Below, in pieces: positions 33,280-41,894 of a stretch of 44,006 nt of DNA (position 1 is its first letter; every line of letters starts with the position of its first letter). A program made the position numbers and the translations under genes. This DNA is from Nodosilinea sp. P-1105 (GTDB taxonomy: Bacteria; Cyanobacteriota; Cyanobacteriia; Phormidesmidales; Phormidesmidaceae), in contig NZ_SMDQ01000047.1 of assembly GCF_012911975.1 (NCBI RefSeq), positions 1-44,006 of the forward strand, in the 5' to 3' direction. The notes under the pieces were generated by a model. It was not told where the DNA came from. It did not search any database and saw nothing but the letters and a program-made list of their open reading frames with translations.

Positions 33280-35160
33280 TCAGGTATGGAAGCGATCGCT
33301 CTGATGGTCGACCTCTAATGGTGTCAGCATGGGCAAGGTGGCTTCCCGTACCCAGATTTTCTGGTGGGGCACCCCGATCGAAATGCCCTGCCGATCGAAG
33401 GCCAGCTTGAGACGGCAGCGTAACTCTCGCTCCACAGGACCCTGCTTCAGGGGCTGGGTTTTGATCACCATACGCACCGATGCTCCGCTGGCGTCGAACC
33501 CATCTACCCCCAGTAACAGGGGGGCAGCTAAAATCAGGTCACGCCAGGCCGGGTCGTTGCCCATGGCCGTGGCCGTCTGATGCATCAGCTGCATGGCTTT
33601 CGGCAGATCGCTGTCGTAAGCAATAGGCACCGACAGGATGACCTGAGCCCAATCCTTCGAGAGATTCCGCACCGAGGTAATCATACTGTTAGAAATGGTG
33701 ATTAACTCGCCGCTTTCATGGCGTAGTTGAGTGCTGCGCAGGTTCATCGTTTCAACGGTACCGAGGATGTCGTTAATGCCAACGACATCACCGACAGCAA
33801 ACTGGTCTTCTAAAAGAATTAAGACCCCCATGCTGACATCTTGCATCAAGTTTTGGAAACTCCAGGTGATCGCAAACCCCAAAATACTGGCCCCTGCCAG
33901 CAGGGGTCCCAGGGGAATACCGAGGTCATCCATAGTGAGCACAATTCCCAGGGCGATCCACAAGCAGGTGACTAACCCCGTCAGTGCCCGGGCCAGGGTT
34001 GGAATTCGTAGAGATTTGAGACGATGGGACGAGGCTCGGAGCCAGTGCCGCCTGGACCAGATTTGGATATACCAGTCGATAGCAATGACACTCAGCCGGT
34101 TGGCCACCGTCACCAGCAGCCAAATCAGCAAAATGGATAGCGGCTTAAACAGCAGCCAGTAGCCCACTGCTCTAGTGAAGGGGAACAAAATCAGACCGGT
34201 GGAAAGCCCCCCAACCCAAAGGCCAACTTGCAGCCATTGCAGCAGCAAAATTTGAAACCCAATTCGATGCTGTCGAGCCTCCTGTTGGGTCCGATCAGTA
34301 TCAGTTAGGACAGCAGTCTCTGACTCAGTCGATTCCTGAGCGATCGCCGCCGCCGTGCCATTAGAGACATCCTGTTCCTGAGCCAGTTCACGACTTTCGT
34401 TGACTGGGGTAGACAGAGATGGTTGGTTGTGTTCGTCCTCTGCAACGGTACCCTGATCATCGGTTACCCCTGAATGAGCGGTGTGTACCAAAGGTTGCTC
34501 TAGAGCCTGCCACTGTCGATGGTAACGCCGTTGAAGGTGCCAGGTCGCTATGCTCAGGCCAACAACTACCAACGTCAGTCCTGCGGCCAGCCATCCCTGC
34601 CGCCGCAGATACTCTGGCTGGCGCTCCTGCTGGGCCTGCTGCAGGCGAAGGTCGATAATGCCGGCCCACTGACCAGCCAGGTTCTCTGGGTTGACCCCAT
34701 GCAGGACACTATCTAACTCAGTGACCGTCACTAGCACCTTTTCGTCTAAAGCGGCATCATCAGAAGCTACAATTACGGTCTGATTATTGAGCCTGCTGAC
34801 CCTAATCTGTAAGGAATTGGCTTCAAAATCGCTTCTCACCAGGTTTTGCAACTGAGTTTCAATATGTCTGGCTCGATCTTGCAGGGGCAAGTGATGATCG
34901 TCATTGCCATTGGCCGACTGGCTGGCGGCCACCGATGCGATTTTAAACAGCCTGACCCCATCCAGACGCACAGGATGGTACACCACCTCGCTAACGCCCG
35001 GTTGCAGCAGACTGACAGAGTCCGCCAACGTATCTTTTAGGTCTTCCAATACCGGCAACGGTTCCTGGCCAAGGGTTAGGGGAGGATTAAGAAGGATGAG
35101 CAGTAGTGCGCCCAGACCCACCAGAACAAATTTTGAAAACCTTAAAAATCCCTTCTTCAT
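33280..35160 (-). CDS. MscS-family mechanosensitive channel
   Basis: A 626-residue protein. It has a signal sequence (FVLVGLGALLLILLNPPLTLG), a periplasmic domain of about 180 residues, one transmembrane helix (about 205-222), an acidic cytosolic or loop segment rich in Glu/Gln/Thr (about 240-305), then helices at about 310-450. The MscS core follows: pore helix GIPLGPLLAGASILGFAITW (about 420-440) and the beta domain GVLILLEDQFAVGDVVGIND, GTVETMNLRSTQLRHESGEL and ITISNSMITSVRNLSKDWAQ. Such channels open on membrane tension and release solutes during hypo-osmotic shock. The long extra N-terminal region is common in cyanobacterial members. Confidence 0.93.
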   Translation of the reverse strand: MKKGFLRFSKFVLVGLGALLLILLNPPLTLGQEPLPVLEDLKDTLADSVSLLQPGVSEVVYHPVRLDGVRLFKIASVAASQSANGNDDHHLPLQDRARHIETQLQNLVRSDFEANSLQIRVSRLNNQTVIVASDDAALDEKVLVTVTELDSVLHGVNPENLAGQWAGIIDLRLQQAQQERQPEYLRRQGWLAAGLTLVVVGLSIATWHLQRRYHRQWQALEQPLVHTAHSGVTDDQGTVAEDEHNQPSLSTPVNESRELAQEQDVSNGTAAAIAQESTESETAVLTDTDRTQQEARQHRIGFQILLLQWLQVGLWVGGLSTGLILFPFTRAVGYWLLFKPLSILLIWLLVTVANRLSVIAIDWYIQIWSRRHWLRASSHRLKSLRIPTLARALTGLVTCLWIALGIVLTMDDLGIPLGPLLAGASILGFAITWSFQNLMQDVSMGVLILLEDQFAVGDVVGINDILGTVETMNLRSTQLRHESGELITISNSMITSVRNLSKDWAQVILSVPIAYDSDLPKAMQLMHQTATAMGNDPAWRDLILAAPLLLGVDGFDASGASVRMVIKTQPLKQGPVERELRCRLKLAFDRQGISIGVPHQKIWVREATLPMLTPLEVDHQSDRFHT

Positions 35161-35291
35161 TACCCTCCACGAATACGCTATAGCATCAGTCGGTCAGCCA
35201 TCTCTGATACCTGACACCTAAAGCCTGACACCCTCACTTCAGTGATGCTCAGCGCCCGGTAAAGATTGAGTTTCTGGATACTACTGTATCC

Positions 35292-36431
35292 TTAGCACCG
35301 ATCCTGCAGCCACTGCCAAACCTGTCGTAGTCGGGTTTCCAGCCAGCACAGACCGCGATCGAGCCAGCGCAACACCCAGACCAGGGGGTGGTCCACATAG
35401 TTGACCCCAGTCACCTGGGCCTCGATCACGGCTGCCTGCCCCTGCCCTAGGTTCAGTGTGGGTTGGTTCTGCATCTGGGCAGTAAGCTGCCATGCCCCCT
35501 GGGTCGATAGCGCCCGGTTCGGGCTATCGGCTTCAGCGCCGTCGTTGACTAGCTGCGTCTGCCGCCTGGGATCAATCAGGCGATCCTCCCCGGCACCAGC
35601 CTTACCCACCAGGGGCAGTGAATGCGAAGTCACAGGGGCTACCCCAGGCAACCGCACAAATCCCTGCTCCCCTGAAGCCAGCCACATCCGCTTCATGGCC
35701 TGGGATTCGCCAAACAGGTCTGTGACCACCGCCAGGATACTGGTTTGCATCCAGGCGATGAACTGGTAAACCCACTGCACTGGCCACCACTGGGATGGCT
35801 TGACTTCCGGCAGCGGTAACCCCAATGATGTAGCCGCTGGCCCCAGAGGTTGAGCGGCACTGAGGCGACCGTAGGTATCCAGCAGTAAGGCGATCGCCTG
35901 TTGTAGCCGATCTTGCTGGGCTGTCGTTAAAACACTCAAAATCTGGTTATCCTGAGCCACCAGAACCAATTGCTGGGTCTGCAGATCAGAAGCAATGCCT
36001 TGGATTGGTTGACCTAACTTGGCCAAAGTGCGCTTCACCTGGGCCAGCCCCAGCCCAGCCGCCCTGGATTGACGCAGTAAGGCTCGATCAGCTTTGACTG
36101 ATCGCCCTGACGGTTGATGATTGGGCTGTTGCGGTTGAATAGCTGAGAGCAAGGCCCGAATCGGGCTATCGCTGGTGAGCGATCGCGGCGATGCCGTCCC
36201 CCGTAAGCGCGCTGTCCACCGTTGCCAGGCAGAGGAGGCTGCGAGTTGCCGGTGAGCCATTCTGACCGCCTGCATCGCGGCATAGACGGGGTAAACCACC
36301 ATCTGCACCCCCCACACAAGGGCGGTGCGGCCACGGCGCAGCAGTTGGCCAGTGCCATGGCGCCACTGTCGATACCCTGCCACCAGGCGAGATAGGGTCT
36401 GACTCTGAAACCGACGGGGTGAAGCGGCCAT
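35292..36431 (-). CDS. Conserved hypothetical protein, basic N-terminus
   Basis: A 379-residue protein I do not recognise. The first 80 residues are strongly basic and partly hydrophobic (TALVWGVQMVVYPVYAAMQA, about residues 36-55), suggesting membrane attachment. The middle contains LAQVKRTLAKLGQPIQGIAS, LQTQQLVLVAQDNQILSVLT and two Trp-rich helices (WWPVQWVYQFIAWMQTSI). The C-terminus has ITGVNYVDHPLVWVLRWLDR-like sequence rich in Trp. It is divergent from the alpha-mannosidase with only 44 bases between starts, so the two must share a promoter region. No catalytic motif is visible. Confidence 0.6.
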   Translation of the reverse strand: MAASPRRFQSQTLSRLVAGYRQWRHGTGQLLRRGRTALVWGVQMVVYPVYAAMQAVRMAHRQLAASSAWQRWTARLRGTASPRSLTSDSPIRALLSAIQPQQPNHQPSGRSVKADRALLRQSRAAGLGLAQVKRTLAKLGQPIQGIASDLQTQQLVLVAQDNQILSVLTTAQQDRLQQAIALLLDTYGRLSAAQPLGPAATSLGLPLPEVKPSQWWPVQWVYQFIAWMQTSILAVVTDLFGESQAMKRMWLASGEQGFVRLPGVAPVTSHSLPLVGKAGAGEDRLIDPRRQTQLVNDGAEADSPNRALSTQGAWQLTAQMQNQPTLNLGQGQAAVIEAQVTGVNYVDHPLVWVLRWLDRGLCWLETRLRQVWQWLQDRC

Positions 36432-36475
36432 AACTCTGCGTACACTGGGGAAACTGCTTCGATCATACCGGAACC

Positions 36476-39400
36476 ATGCCCTTTTCAGATCAGGCCCAGG
36501 CTGTCAATCCCGCTCTGCACCAAACCCTTAACCGCTTGCGCCATCTCAGTCAGTGCCCCGTCCAGGCCACCTGGCACCAGGCCCCTGCAAGCACAGCCAG
36601 CCCCCCTACCGACTCCCCCTGGCAGGGCTGGCCCCTGGCCCAGCTGAATCATCGGGATCACATGGCCTGGGCGCGGGGGCAGGTTCCCCTGTGGCTCCAC
36701 CAGCGGTTTACCTGGCCCACCGATCTGCACGGCTATCCCCTCCAGGGGCTCTGTGCCCGTTTAGCCCTGCGCTGGTGGGCCGACCAGGCCGAGGTTTATG
36801 TGAATGGCAACCTGGTGCATACGGGGGACATTTTCGACTGCTGGACTCGTCTAGGGTTGACGGCACAGGTGGTGCCAGGCGCCTGGGTGGATGTTTCCCT
36901 CAAGTTGGTGAGCCCAGGCCATGACGAGGGCGCCCTGGTCACCGCTCAACTGGTGTTTGAATCCCCCGACTGGGAGACCCCGGAACCCAGTTTCGTGGCG
37001 GATGAACTGACGGTCCTGGCTACCTATTTGCGGCAATTCGCTCCCCAGCACCTACCCCGACTAGAGCAGGCGGTTGGGGCGATCGCCTGGGAACAGGTCA
37101 GCGATCGCGTCGCCTTTGACCAATCCCTGGCCCACCTGCGCGCCTCCCTGCAGGATCTATCCCCCTGGCTGAAACAGCGCACCATCCACTGCCTGGGCCA
37201 CGCCCATCTGGATCTGGCCTGGCTCTGGCCCATTGCCGACACCTGGGAGGCCGCCGAGCGCACCTTTGCATCGGTGCTGGCCTTGCAAGCAGACTTCCCT
37301 GAACTCACCTTCAGCCACTCCTCCCCGGCCCTGTTTGACTGGCTGGAACAGCATCGCCCCCAGTTGTTTCAGGCCATCCAGCAGCAGGTGCAGGCGGGCC
37401 GCTGGGCAATCGATGCCGGTCTCTGGGTAGAGCCCGATCTAAACCTGCCCGGGGGAGAAGCGATCGCCCGTCAGATTCTCTATGGCCAGCGCTACTGTGC
37501 GGCAAAATTTGGTCAGATTAGCGCGATCGCCTGGCTGCCCGACAGCTTCGGGTTTTCCTGGCAACTGCCCCAGTTACTCACCCAGGGGGGAATTCGCTAC
37601 TTCGCCACCCAAAAACTGCGCTGGAACGACACCAATCCCTTTCCCCATCACCTATTCCGCTGGCAGGGGCTAGACGGCACCACCATCCCTAGCGTCACCC
37701 TGCCCCCCATCGGCACCGACATTGAACCTGTGGAGATGGCCCAATACGCCGCAGACTGGGAAACCAACACCGGCTGCATGGATGCCCTGTGGCTGCCCGG
37801 CGTCGGCGACCATGGCGGCGGCCCCACCCGCGACATGCTGCTCAAAGCCCGCCGCTGGGCCAGTTCTCCCTTTTTCCCCAGCCTAGTGTTTAGCCACGCC
37901 GTGCCACTGCTGGATCACATCCTCTCCCATTCCCCACCAGGGCGGACACATAGGTCCGCCCCTACCCACCCACCCATCCACCCCACCACCCCACCACTCC
38001 CCACCAGGGCAGATACCCAGGTTCGCCCCTCCCCATCCACCCACCCACCCATCCACCCATCCACCCATCCACTCTCTACCTGGCCCGACGAACTCTACCT
38101 GGAACTCCACCGGGGCTGCTACACCACCCACGGGGACCAAAAGTGGTACAACCGCCGCTGCGAAGATACGTTATTTCAAGCGGAGCTATGGGCCACCCTG
38201 GCGACCATCCAGGGACTACGCCCCTACCCCAGGACCGAGCTAGAAACTGCCTGGAAGCAGGTGCTATTTAACCAGTTCCACGACATTTTGCCCGGTTCTT
38301 CTATCCCGGAGGTGTTTGAGGACGCTAACCAAACCTGGCAGGCGGCGTTGGACACAGGAAATCGGCTATTACAAGAGGCTCTGGAGGCGATCGCTCAGTC
38401 CCTGCCGCTGCCAGCGGCTCCCAGCTCCGGTGCGATCCCGGTACTGCTGTTCAACCCCCTCAACTGGGAGCGGCGCCAGGTGATCACGATACCAGTGCCT
38501 GACCTGCAGGCCAATGTCACAGGCTGGCAAGCTCAGGACCACTGGGGCAATCCTCTTTCCAGCCAACGGGCTCAAGCCCCCGGTTTGCCATCTACACCAT
38601 CGACATCAGTGGTGGGCAATGCCCACCCTACACCCCTGACACAGCAGAGTGGAGTAACGGTACTGGTGGATGTGGCCGATATCCCTAGCATTGGCTACCG
38701 ACTGATCTGGCTGGTGCCCACGACTAACTCCCCGCTACAGGCCCCAGCCCCCCAGGACTGGATTCTAGAAAATTCAGTCTTAAAAGCTACTGTCGACCCG
38801 ACCACGGGTTCCATCGCTAGCCTGATTCACAAGCCCACTGGCACCGAAACCTTCTCCGCTCCTGGAAATCAGCTGCAGGCCTTTCGAGACCAGGGACAAT
38901 ACTGGGACGCCTGGAACATCGCCCCCGACTACTCGGATCATGGCCTAGACCGGTTTGAACTAAAACAGATTGAGTGGATCGACTCTGGTCCCGTTCGTCA
39001 GACGATTCGGGTGGTGCGTCACTTTCGCCAGTCCACCTTTATCCAAGACTACAATCTGGATTACCAGTCCCCTATCCTAACCATCCACACCAGCGTTGAT
39101 TGGCAAGAAACCCAGGTGCTGGTTAAAGCCGCTTTTCCGCTGACGGTGGCGGCAGACCAGGCCACCTACGAGATTCCCTTTGGGGCCATCCAGCGCCCCA
39201 CAGCCCCGGCCACCCCCCAAGACCAGGCCAAGTGGGAAGTGCCAGCCCTACGCTGGGCCGACCTCAGCCAGGGCGATCGCGGCGTTAGCATCCTGACCGA
39301 CTACAAGCACGGGTTTGATGCCAGCCCCAGCCAACTGCGGCTGACGCTATTGAAGGCTCCAGTTTGGCCCGATCCTGGATGCGATCGCGGCTGGCAGAGC

Positions 39401-39814
39401 TTTCGCTATGCCATCTACCCCCATCCCCACAGTTGGCAGCAGGCCCACACCGTCCGCCAAGCTCGGGCCTTTAACCAGCCGCTGCAGCCCTGGTTCCCGC
39501 CCCTAGTCGGCGCGTCCGCAACCCCGGCGCCGCCCACCGCCAGTTTCCTTGACCTGGGGGATAACAGCCTGGTGTTAGCCACCCTGAAGCTGGCGGAGGA
39601 CAACGACCAGCAGCTGATTCTACGCTGTTACGAAAGCCTGGGTAACCAGCCAGAACTGGCTCTCCACAGTCCCTTCCCCCTAGAAACCTGGCAGCCGGTT
39701 AACCTGCTAGAACAGCCCCAGCACACCCAGCCTGAAACGGCCACAGGTGCCATAGCGCCTTGGCAAGTGGTAAGTCTGGCGGCCACCTGGCAAGCTAAGC
39801 TTGAGACATTGTGA
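36476..39814 (+). CDS. GH38-family alpha-mannosidase
   Basis: A 1112-residue glycoside hydrolase. The GH38 zinc site is in HCLGHAHLDLAWLWPI (residues 238-253; His244 and Asp246 are the expected ligands). The nucleophile is probably Asp356 in WLPDSFGFSWQLPQLL, followed by RYFATQKLRWNDTNPFPHHL and the later GDHGGGPTRDML loop. The C-terminal half is the beta-sandwich region. GH38 enzymes remove alpha-mannose from oligosaccharides. No signal peptide, so cytosolic. Unusual: residues about 486-539 are a Pro/His/Thr-rich insert made of intergenic-type repeats, and a second repeat (38611-38627) is also read in frame. Whether the protein tolerates these is not visible. Confidence 0.92.
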   Translation: MPFSDQAQAVNPALHQTLNRLRHLSQCPVQATWHQAPASTASPPTDSPWQGWPLAQLNHRDHMAWARGQVPLWLHQRFTWPTDLHGYPLQGLCARLALRWWADQAEVYVNGNLVHTGDIFDCWTRLGLTAQVVPGAWVDVSLKLVSPGHDEGALVTAQLVFESPDWETPEPSFVADELTVLATYLRQFAPQHLPRLEQAVGAIAWEQVSDRVAFDQSLAHLRASLQDLSPWLKQRTIHCLGHAHLDLAWLWPIADTWEAAERTFASVLALQADFPELTFSHSSPALFDWLEQHRPQLFQAIQQQVQAGRWAIDAGLWVEPDLNLPGGEAIARQILYGQRYCAAKFGQISAIAWLPDSFGFSWQLPQLLTQGGIRYFATQKLRWNDTNPFPHHLFRWQGLDGTTIPSVTLPPIGTDIEPVEMAQYAADWETNTGCMDALWLPGVGDHGGGPTRDMLLKARRWASSPFFPSLVFSHAVPLLDHILSHSPPGRTHRSAPTHPPIHPTTPPLPTRADTQVRPSPSTHPPIHPSTHPLSTWPDELYLELHRGCYTTHGDQKWYNRRCEDTLFQAELWATLATIQGLRPYPRTELETAWKQVLFNQFHDILPGSSIPEVFEDANQTWQAALDTGNRLLQEALEAIAQSLPLPAAPSSGAIPVLLFNPLNWERRQVITIPVPDLQANVTGWQAQDHWGNPLSSQRAQAPGLPSTPSTSVVGNAHPTPLTQQSGVTVLVDVADIPSIGYRLIWLVPTTNSPLQAPAPQDWILENSVLKATVDPTTGSIASLIHKPTGTETFSAPGNQLQAFRDQGQYWDAWNIAPDYSDHGLDRFELKQIEWIDSGPVRQTIRVVRHFRQSTFIQDYNLDYQSPILTIHTSVDWQETQVLVKAAFPLTVAADQATYEIPFGAIQRPTAPATPQDQAKWEVPALRWADLSQGDRGVSILTDYKHGFDASPSQLRLTLLKAPVWPDPGCDRGWQSFRYAIYPHPHSWQQAHTVRQARAFNQPLQPWFPPLVGASATPAPPTASFLDLGDNSLVLATLKLAEDNDQQLILRCYESLGNQPELALHSPFPLETWQPVNLLEQPQHTQPETATGAIAPWQVVSLAATWQAKLETL
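37931..38085 (+). repeat. In-frame repeat insert in the alpha-mannosidase gene
   Basis: About 155 bases comprising GGGCGGAC-ACATAG-GTCCGCCC (37940-37961, perfect palindrome), a diverged second copy (GGGCAGATACCCAGGTTCGC, about 38007 onward) and tandem CCATCCAC units before, between and after them. These sequences look like cyanobacterial intergenic repeats, but the frame stays open and codes for THPPIHP-like peptide. The length preserves frame. Confidence 0.85.
38611..38627 (+). repeat. GGTGGGCAATGCCCACC palindrome inside the mannosidase
   Basis: A GTAGGGTGGGC-type palindrome (ending CACCCTAC) is read in frame as VVGNAHPT. It is preceded by a Ser/Thr/Pro-rich stretch (GLPSTPSTS), suggesting a surface loop. 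Confidence 0.8.
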
Positions 39815-39886
39815 TCATTGAGGTCATACACTGTGGTCACTGATTCCACCCTGAACGCTGGCGTTCTGACACTGCAAGAATTTGCC

Positions 39887-40477
39887 ATGGCCGAAGAGTT
39901 ACCCCTGGCTGTGATTCAAGCCGCCGTGCTAGAGTTTCTGCGCGATCGCCCCGATGTGGTAATTTTTGGGGCTCAGGCGGTTAATGCCTGGGTCAGCGAG
40001 CCCCGGATGACCCAAGACATTGATCTCCTTTCGCTGCAAGCAGCAGAGTTGGCCGAAGCGGTACGCCAACTCCTAGCGACTCAGTTCCAAATTGCAGTGC
40101 GGATTAGAGCGGTAAAAACTGGGTTGGGGTATCGGGTCTACCAGCTGCGCAAAACTGGCAATCGTCATCTGGTCGATATTCGACAGGTCGATACCCTGCC
40201 CCCAGCTGAATCGATAGAAGATCTACTTGTGATCGCCCCAGCTGCCTTGATCGCCTATAAGGTGGTAGCCCTACATCAGCGCCAGGGCAAACCCAAAGCC
40301 GGGACAGACTGGCGCGATATTGCCATGTTGTTACTGGCTTTTCCAGAGTTAAAGGCCGACTCTGGCCCAGTCACCACGGCCTTGCAAGCGCTTAGGGCCT
40401 CAGCCCCAGTGATGGCGGTTTGGCAGGATCTGGTGCAGCAAGATATTCAGCCTCTGGATGAAGAAGAAGATTTCTAG
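39887..40477 (+). CDS. AbiEii-like nucleotidyltransferase
   Basis: A protein of 196 residues from the ATG at 39887 (MAEELPLAVIQAAVLEFLRD); a GTG at 39833 would add 18 residues. The pattern VVIFGAQAVNAWVSEPRMTQ DIDLL (about residues 24-48), with an Asp-x-Asp pair after a G..A.... helix, is that of minimal nucleotidyltransferases of the AbiEii/AbiGii toxin family. Later segments (RHLVDIRQVDTLP, IAPAALIAYKVVAL, DWRDIAMLLLAFPEL) also fit. No antitoxin gene is seen beside it: the upstream neighbour is the alpha-mannosidase and the downstream region is repeats, so it may act alone or serve another purpose. Its TAG stop lies inside repeat copy C. Confidence 0.75.
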   Translation: MAEELPLAVIQAAVLEFLRDRPDVVIFGAQAVNAWVSEPRMTQDIDLLSLQAAELAEAVRQLLATQFQIAVRIRAVKTGLGYRVYQLRKTGNRHLVDIRQVDTLPPAESIEDLLVIAPAALIAYKVVALHQRQGKPKAGTDWRDIAMLLLAFPELKADSGPVTTALQALRASAPVMAVWQDLVQQDIQPLDEEEDF

Positions 40478-40556
40478 AGTATCGGTACGGTATGTCAAGA
40501 TTCCAGGGTTATCGGGGTATTGGCCATAATTTTTGGGGCATTTACAGCAGGTATCC
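40474..40556 (+). repeat. CTAGAG/TCTAGA repeat, copy C (diverged)
   Basis: Begins CTAGAGTATCGGTACGGT followed by ATGTCAAGATTCCAGGGTT, matching the left end of copy A with a few differences, then TTGGCCATAATTTTTGGGGC, which matches the inner part. The far end cannot be traced with certainty. Its first bases contain the stop codon of the nucleotidyltransferase (TAG 40475-40477). Confidence 0.7.
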
Positions 40557-40803
40557 CCATTCATCCTTCTGATTTTGGCCCTCTGCCTTTGGCTATAGCC
40601 CTTACAATTTAAGGCGATCGCGCCATTAAGATAACGGTTAGACAACTGGCTATCGACTGGTGGGCAATGTCCACCCTCTAAAAGCCGCGATCGCTGATTG
40701 AACCTGGGGATCTGCATTTTCTCGGAAATCACCAAAGACAATTTTGGGACCACCAGTCTCTTGCTGGCGTTCCTAACGCTTTCTAGTCAACCGTTGAGGT
40801 GTC
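40478..40803. other. Intergenic region with repeats
   Basis: 326 bases. After repeat copy C it holds a degenerate GGTGGGCAATGTCCACC palindrome (40659-40675). The K+ channel promoter should lie near the right end. No gene seen. Confidence 0.5.
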
Positions 40804-41871
40804 ATGCCCTCGCGCTCTAACCGTCCCCGCTACCGTGAAACGATCGTTGAAGAAAATTACCGGCGCACCCGACGACACCTGGTTCGGGGGGCAGTCGCCC
40901 TAGGCTTCGTCATCTTCTCGGGGGTACTGTGGTATCGGTTTGTTGAAGGCTGGAGCTGGTTGGATGCCACTTACATGTCAGTCATTACCCTGTCCACCGT
41001 TGGCTTTGGGGAAATCAACCCCCTGAGTCCTCGGGGTCGCCTGTTTACCATTCTGCTAATTTTGACTGGCGTCGGCGTCATTGCCTATATCCTGAATAAT
41101 TTCACAGAAGCCATTGTCCAGGGTCATTTCCAGGCTGGTTTTCGACTGTTAAAGCGACGTAGATTCATGGACTCCTTAACCGGACATTACATTATTTGTG
41201 GCTATGGCCGCACTGGCAGCCAGATTGCCGCCGAATTTGCCGCCGAAGCCGTGTCCTTTGTGGTGGTGGACCTGGACGATGGCTCCATCCAGGCGGCCCA
41301 GCAGGTGGGTTATACCACCATCCAGGGGGATGCCACCCACGACCAGGTTCTGTTGCAGGTCGGCATTGAACGGGCTCGCTGTCTGGTGGCCGCCCTGCCT
41401 TCCGATGCCGAAAATCTCTACACAGTCCTATCCGCTAAAAGTCTCGCTCCCACCATCCGCACCATAGCCCGGGCCAGCACCGAAGAGGCGATTCAAAAGC
41501 TGAAGCGAGGTGGAGCAGATGTGGTGGTATCACCCTACATTACGGGTGGCAAACGCATGGCGGCGGCGGCCCTGCGGCCCCAGGTCGTAGACTTTCTGGA
41601 TGGTATGCTAACTGGGGCCAATCGCACCGTCTATGTGGAAGAGTTCTTGTTAGACCCTAAGGTCTGCCCGGTGGTTGGGCAAACCCTGCGAGAAGCCCAA
41701 CTGGGTAAGCAATCGGGGGCGCTGTTGCTGGCCATTCGTCGCGAAGATGAGACCCTGATCGTCGGCCCTACCGCTGATACCCGACTGTACCCTGGCGACC
41801 TGGTGATTAGCATGGGCACCATGGATCAACTGCGGCGGCTCAGCCAAATTCTTAGCCCCATTCCGCGATAG
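40804..41871 (+). CDS. 2TM potassium channel with RCK (TrkA-N/TrkA-C) domains
   Basis: A 355-residue channel. Two transmembrane helices (about 27-44 and 78-100) surround the pore loop with filter STVGFGE (64-70). The cytosolic RCK domain starts with HYIICGYGRTGSQIAAEFA (nucleotide-binding GxGxxG, about 133-138), VVVDLDDGS, YTTIQGDATHDQVLLQVGIE and ARCLVAALPSDAEN. It ends with a TrkA-C domain (about 265-350: VGQTLREAQLGKQSGALLLA, LYPGDLVISMGT). Such channels gate K+ flow in answer to nucleotides or Ca2+. It is followed 23 bases later by the SpmA-SpmB fusion, probably in one operon. Confidence 0.94.
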   Translation: MPSRSNRPRYRETIVEENYRRTRRHLVRGAVALGFVIFSGVLWYRFVEGWSWLDATYMSVITLSTVGFGEINPLSPRGRLFTILLILTGVGVIAYILNNFTEAIVQGHFQAGFRLLKRRRFMDSLTGHYIICGYGRTGSQIAAEFAAEAVSFVVVDLDDGSIQAAQQVGYTTIQGDATHDQVLLQVGIERARCLVAALPSDAENLYTVLSAKSLAPTIRTIARASTEEAIQKLKRGGADVVVSPYITGGKRMAAAALRPQVVDFLDGMLTGANRTVYVEEFLLDPKVCPVVGQTLREAQLGKQSGALLLAIRREDETLIVGPTADTRLYPGDLVISMGTMDQLRRLSQILSPIPR

Positions 41872-41894
41872 CTCCGAACGTCCTGAACTGTCCT

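Noticed and set aside
36553-36924. Open frame inside the start of the alpha-mannosidase
   Set aside because: Shadow of the GH38 gene; Pro/Gly/Ala/Arg-rich with no conserved motif.
37931-38085. Possible CRISPR or minisatellite array
   Set aside because: The CCATCCAC units are short, irregular and lack unique spacers of constant length; they are low-complexity tandem repeats.
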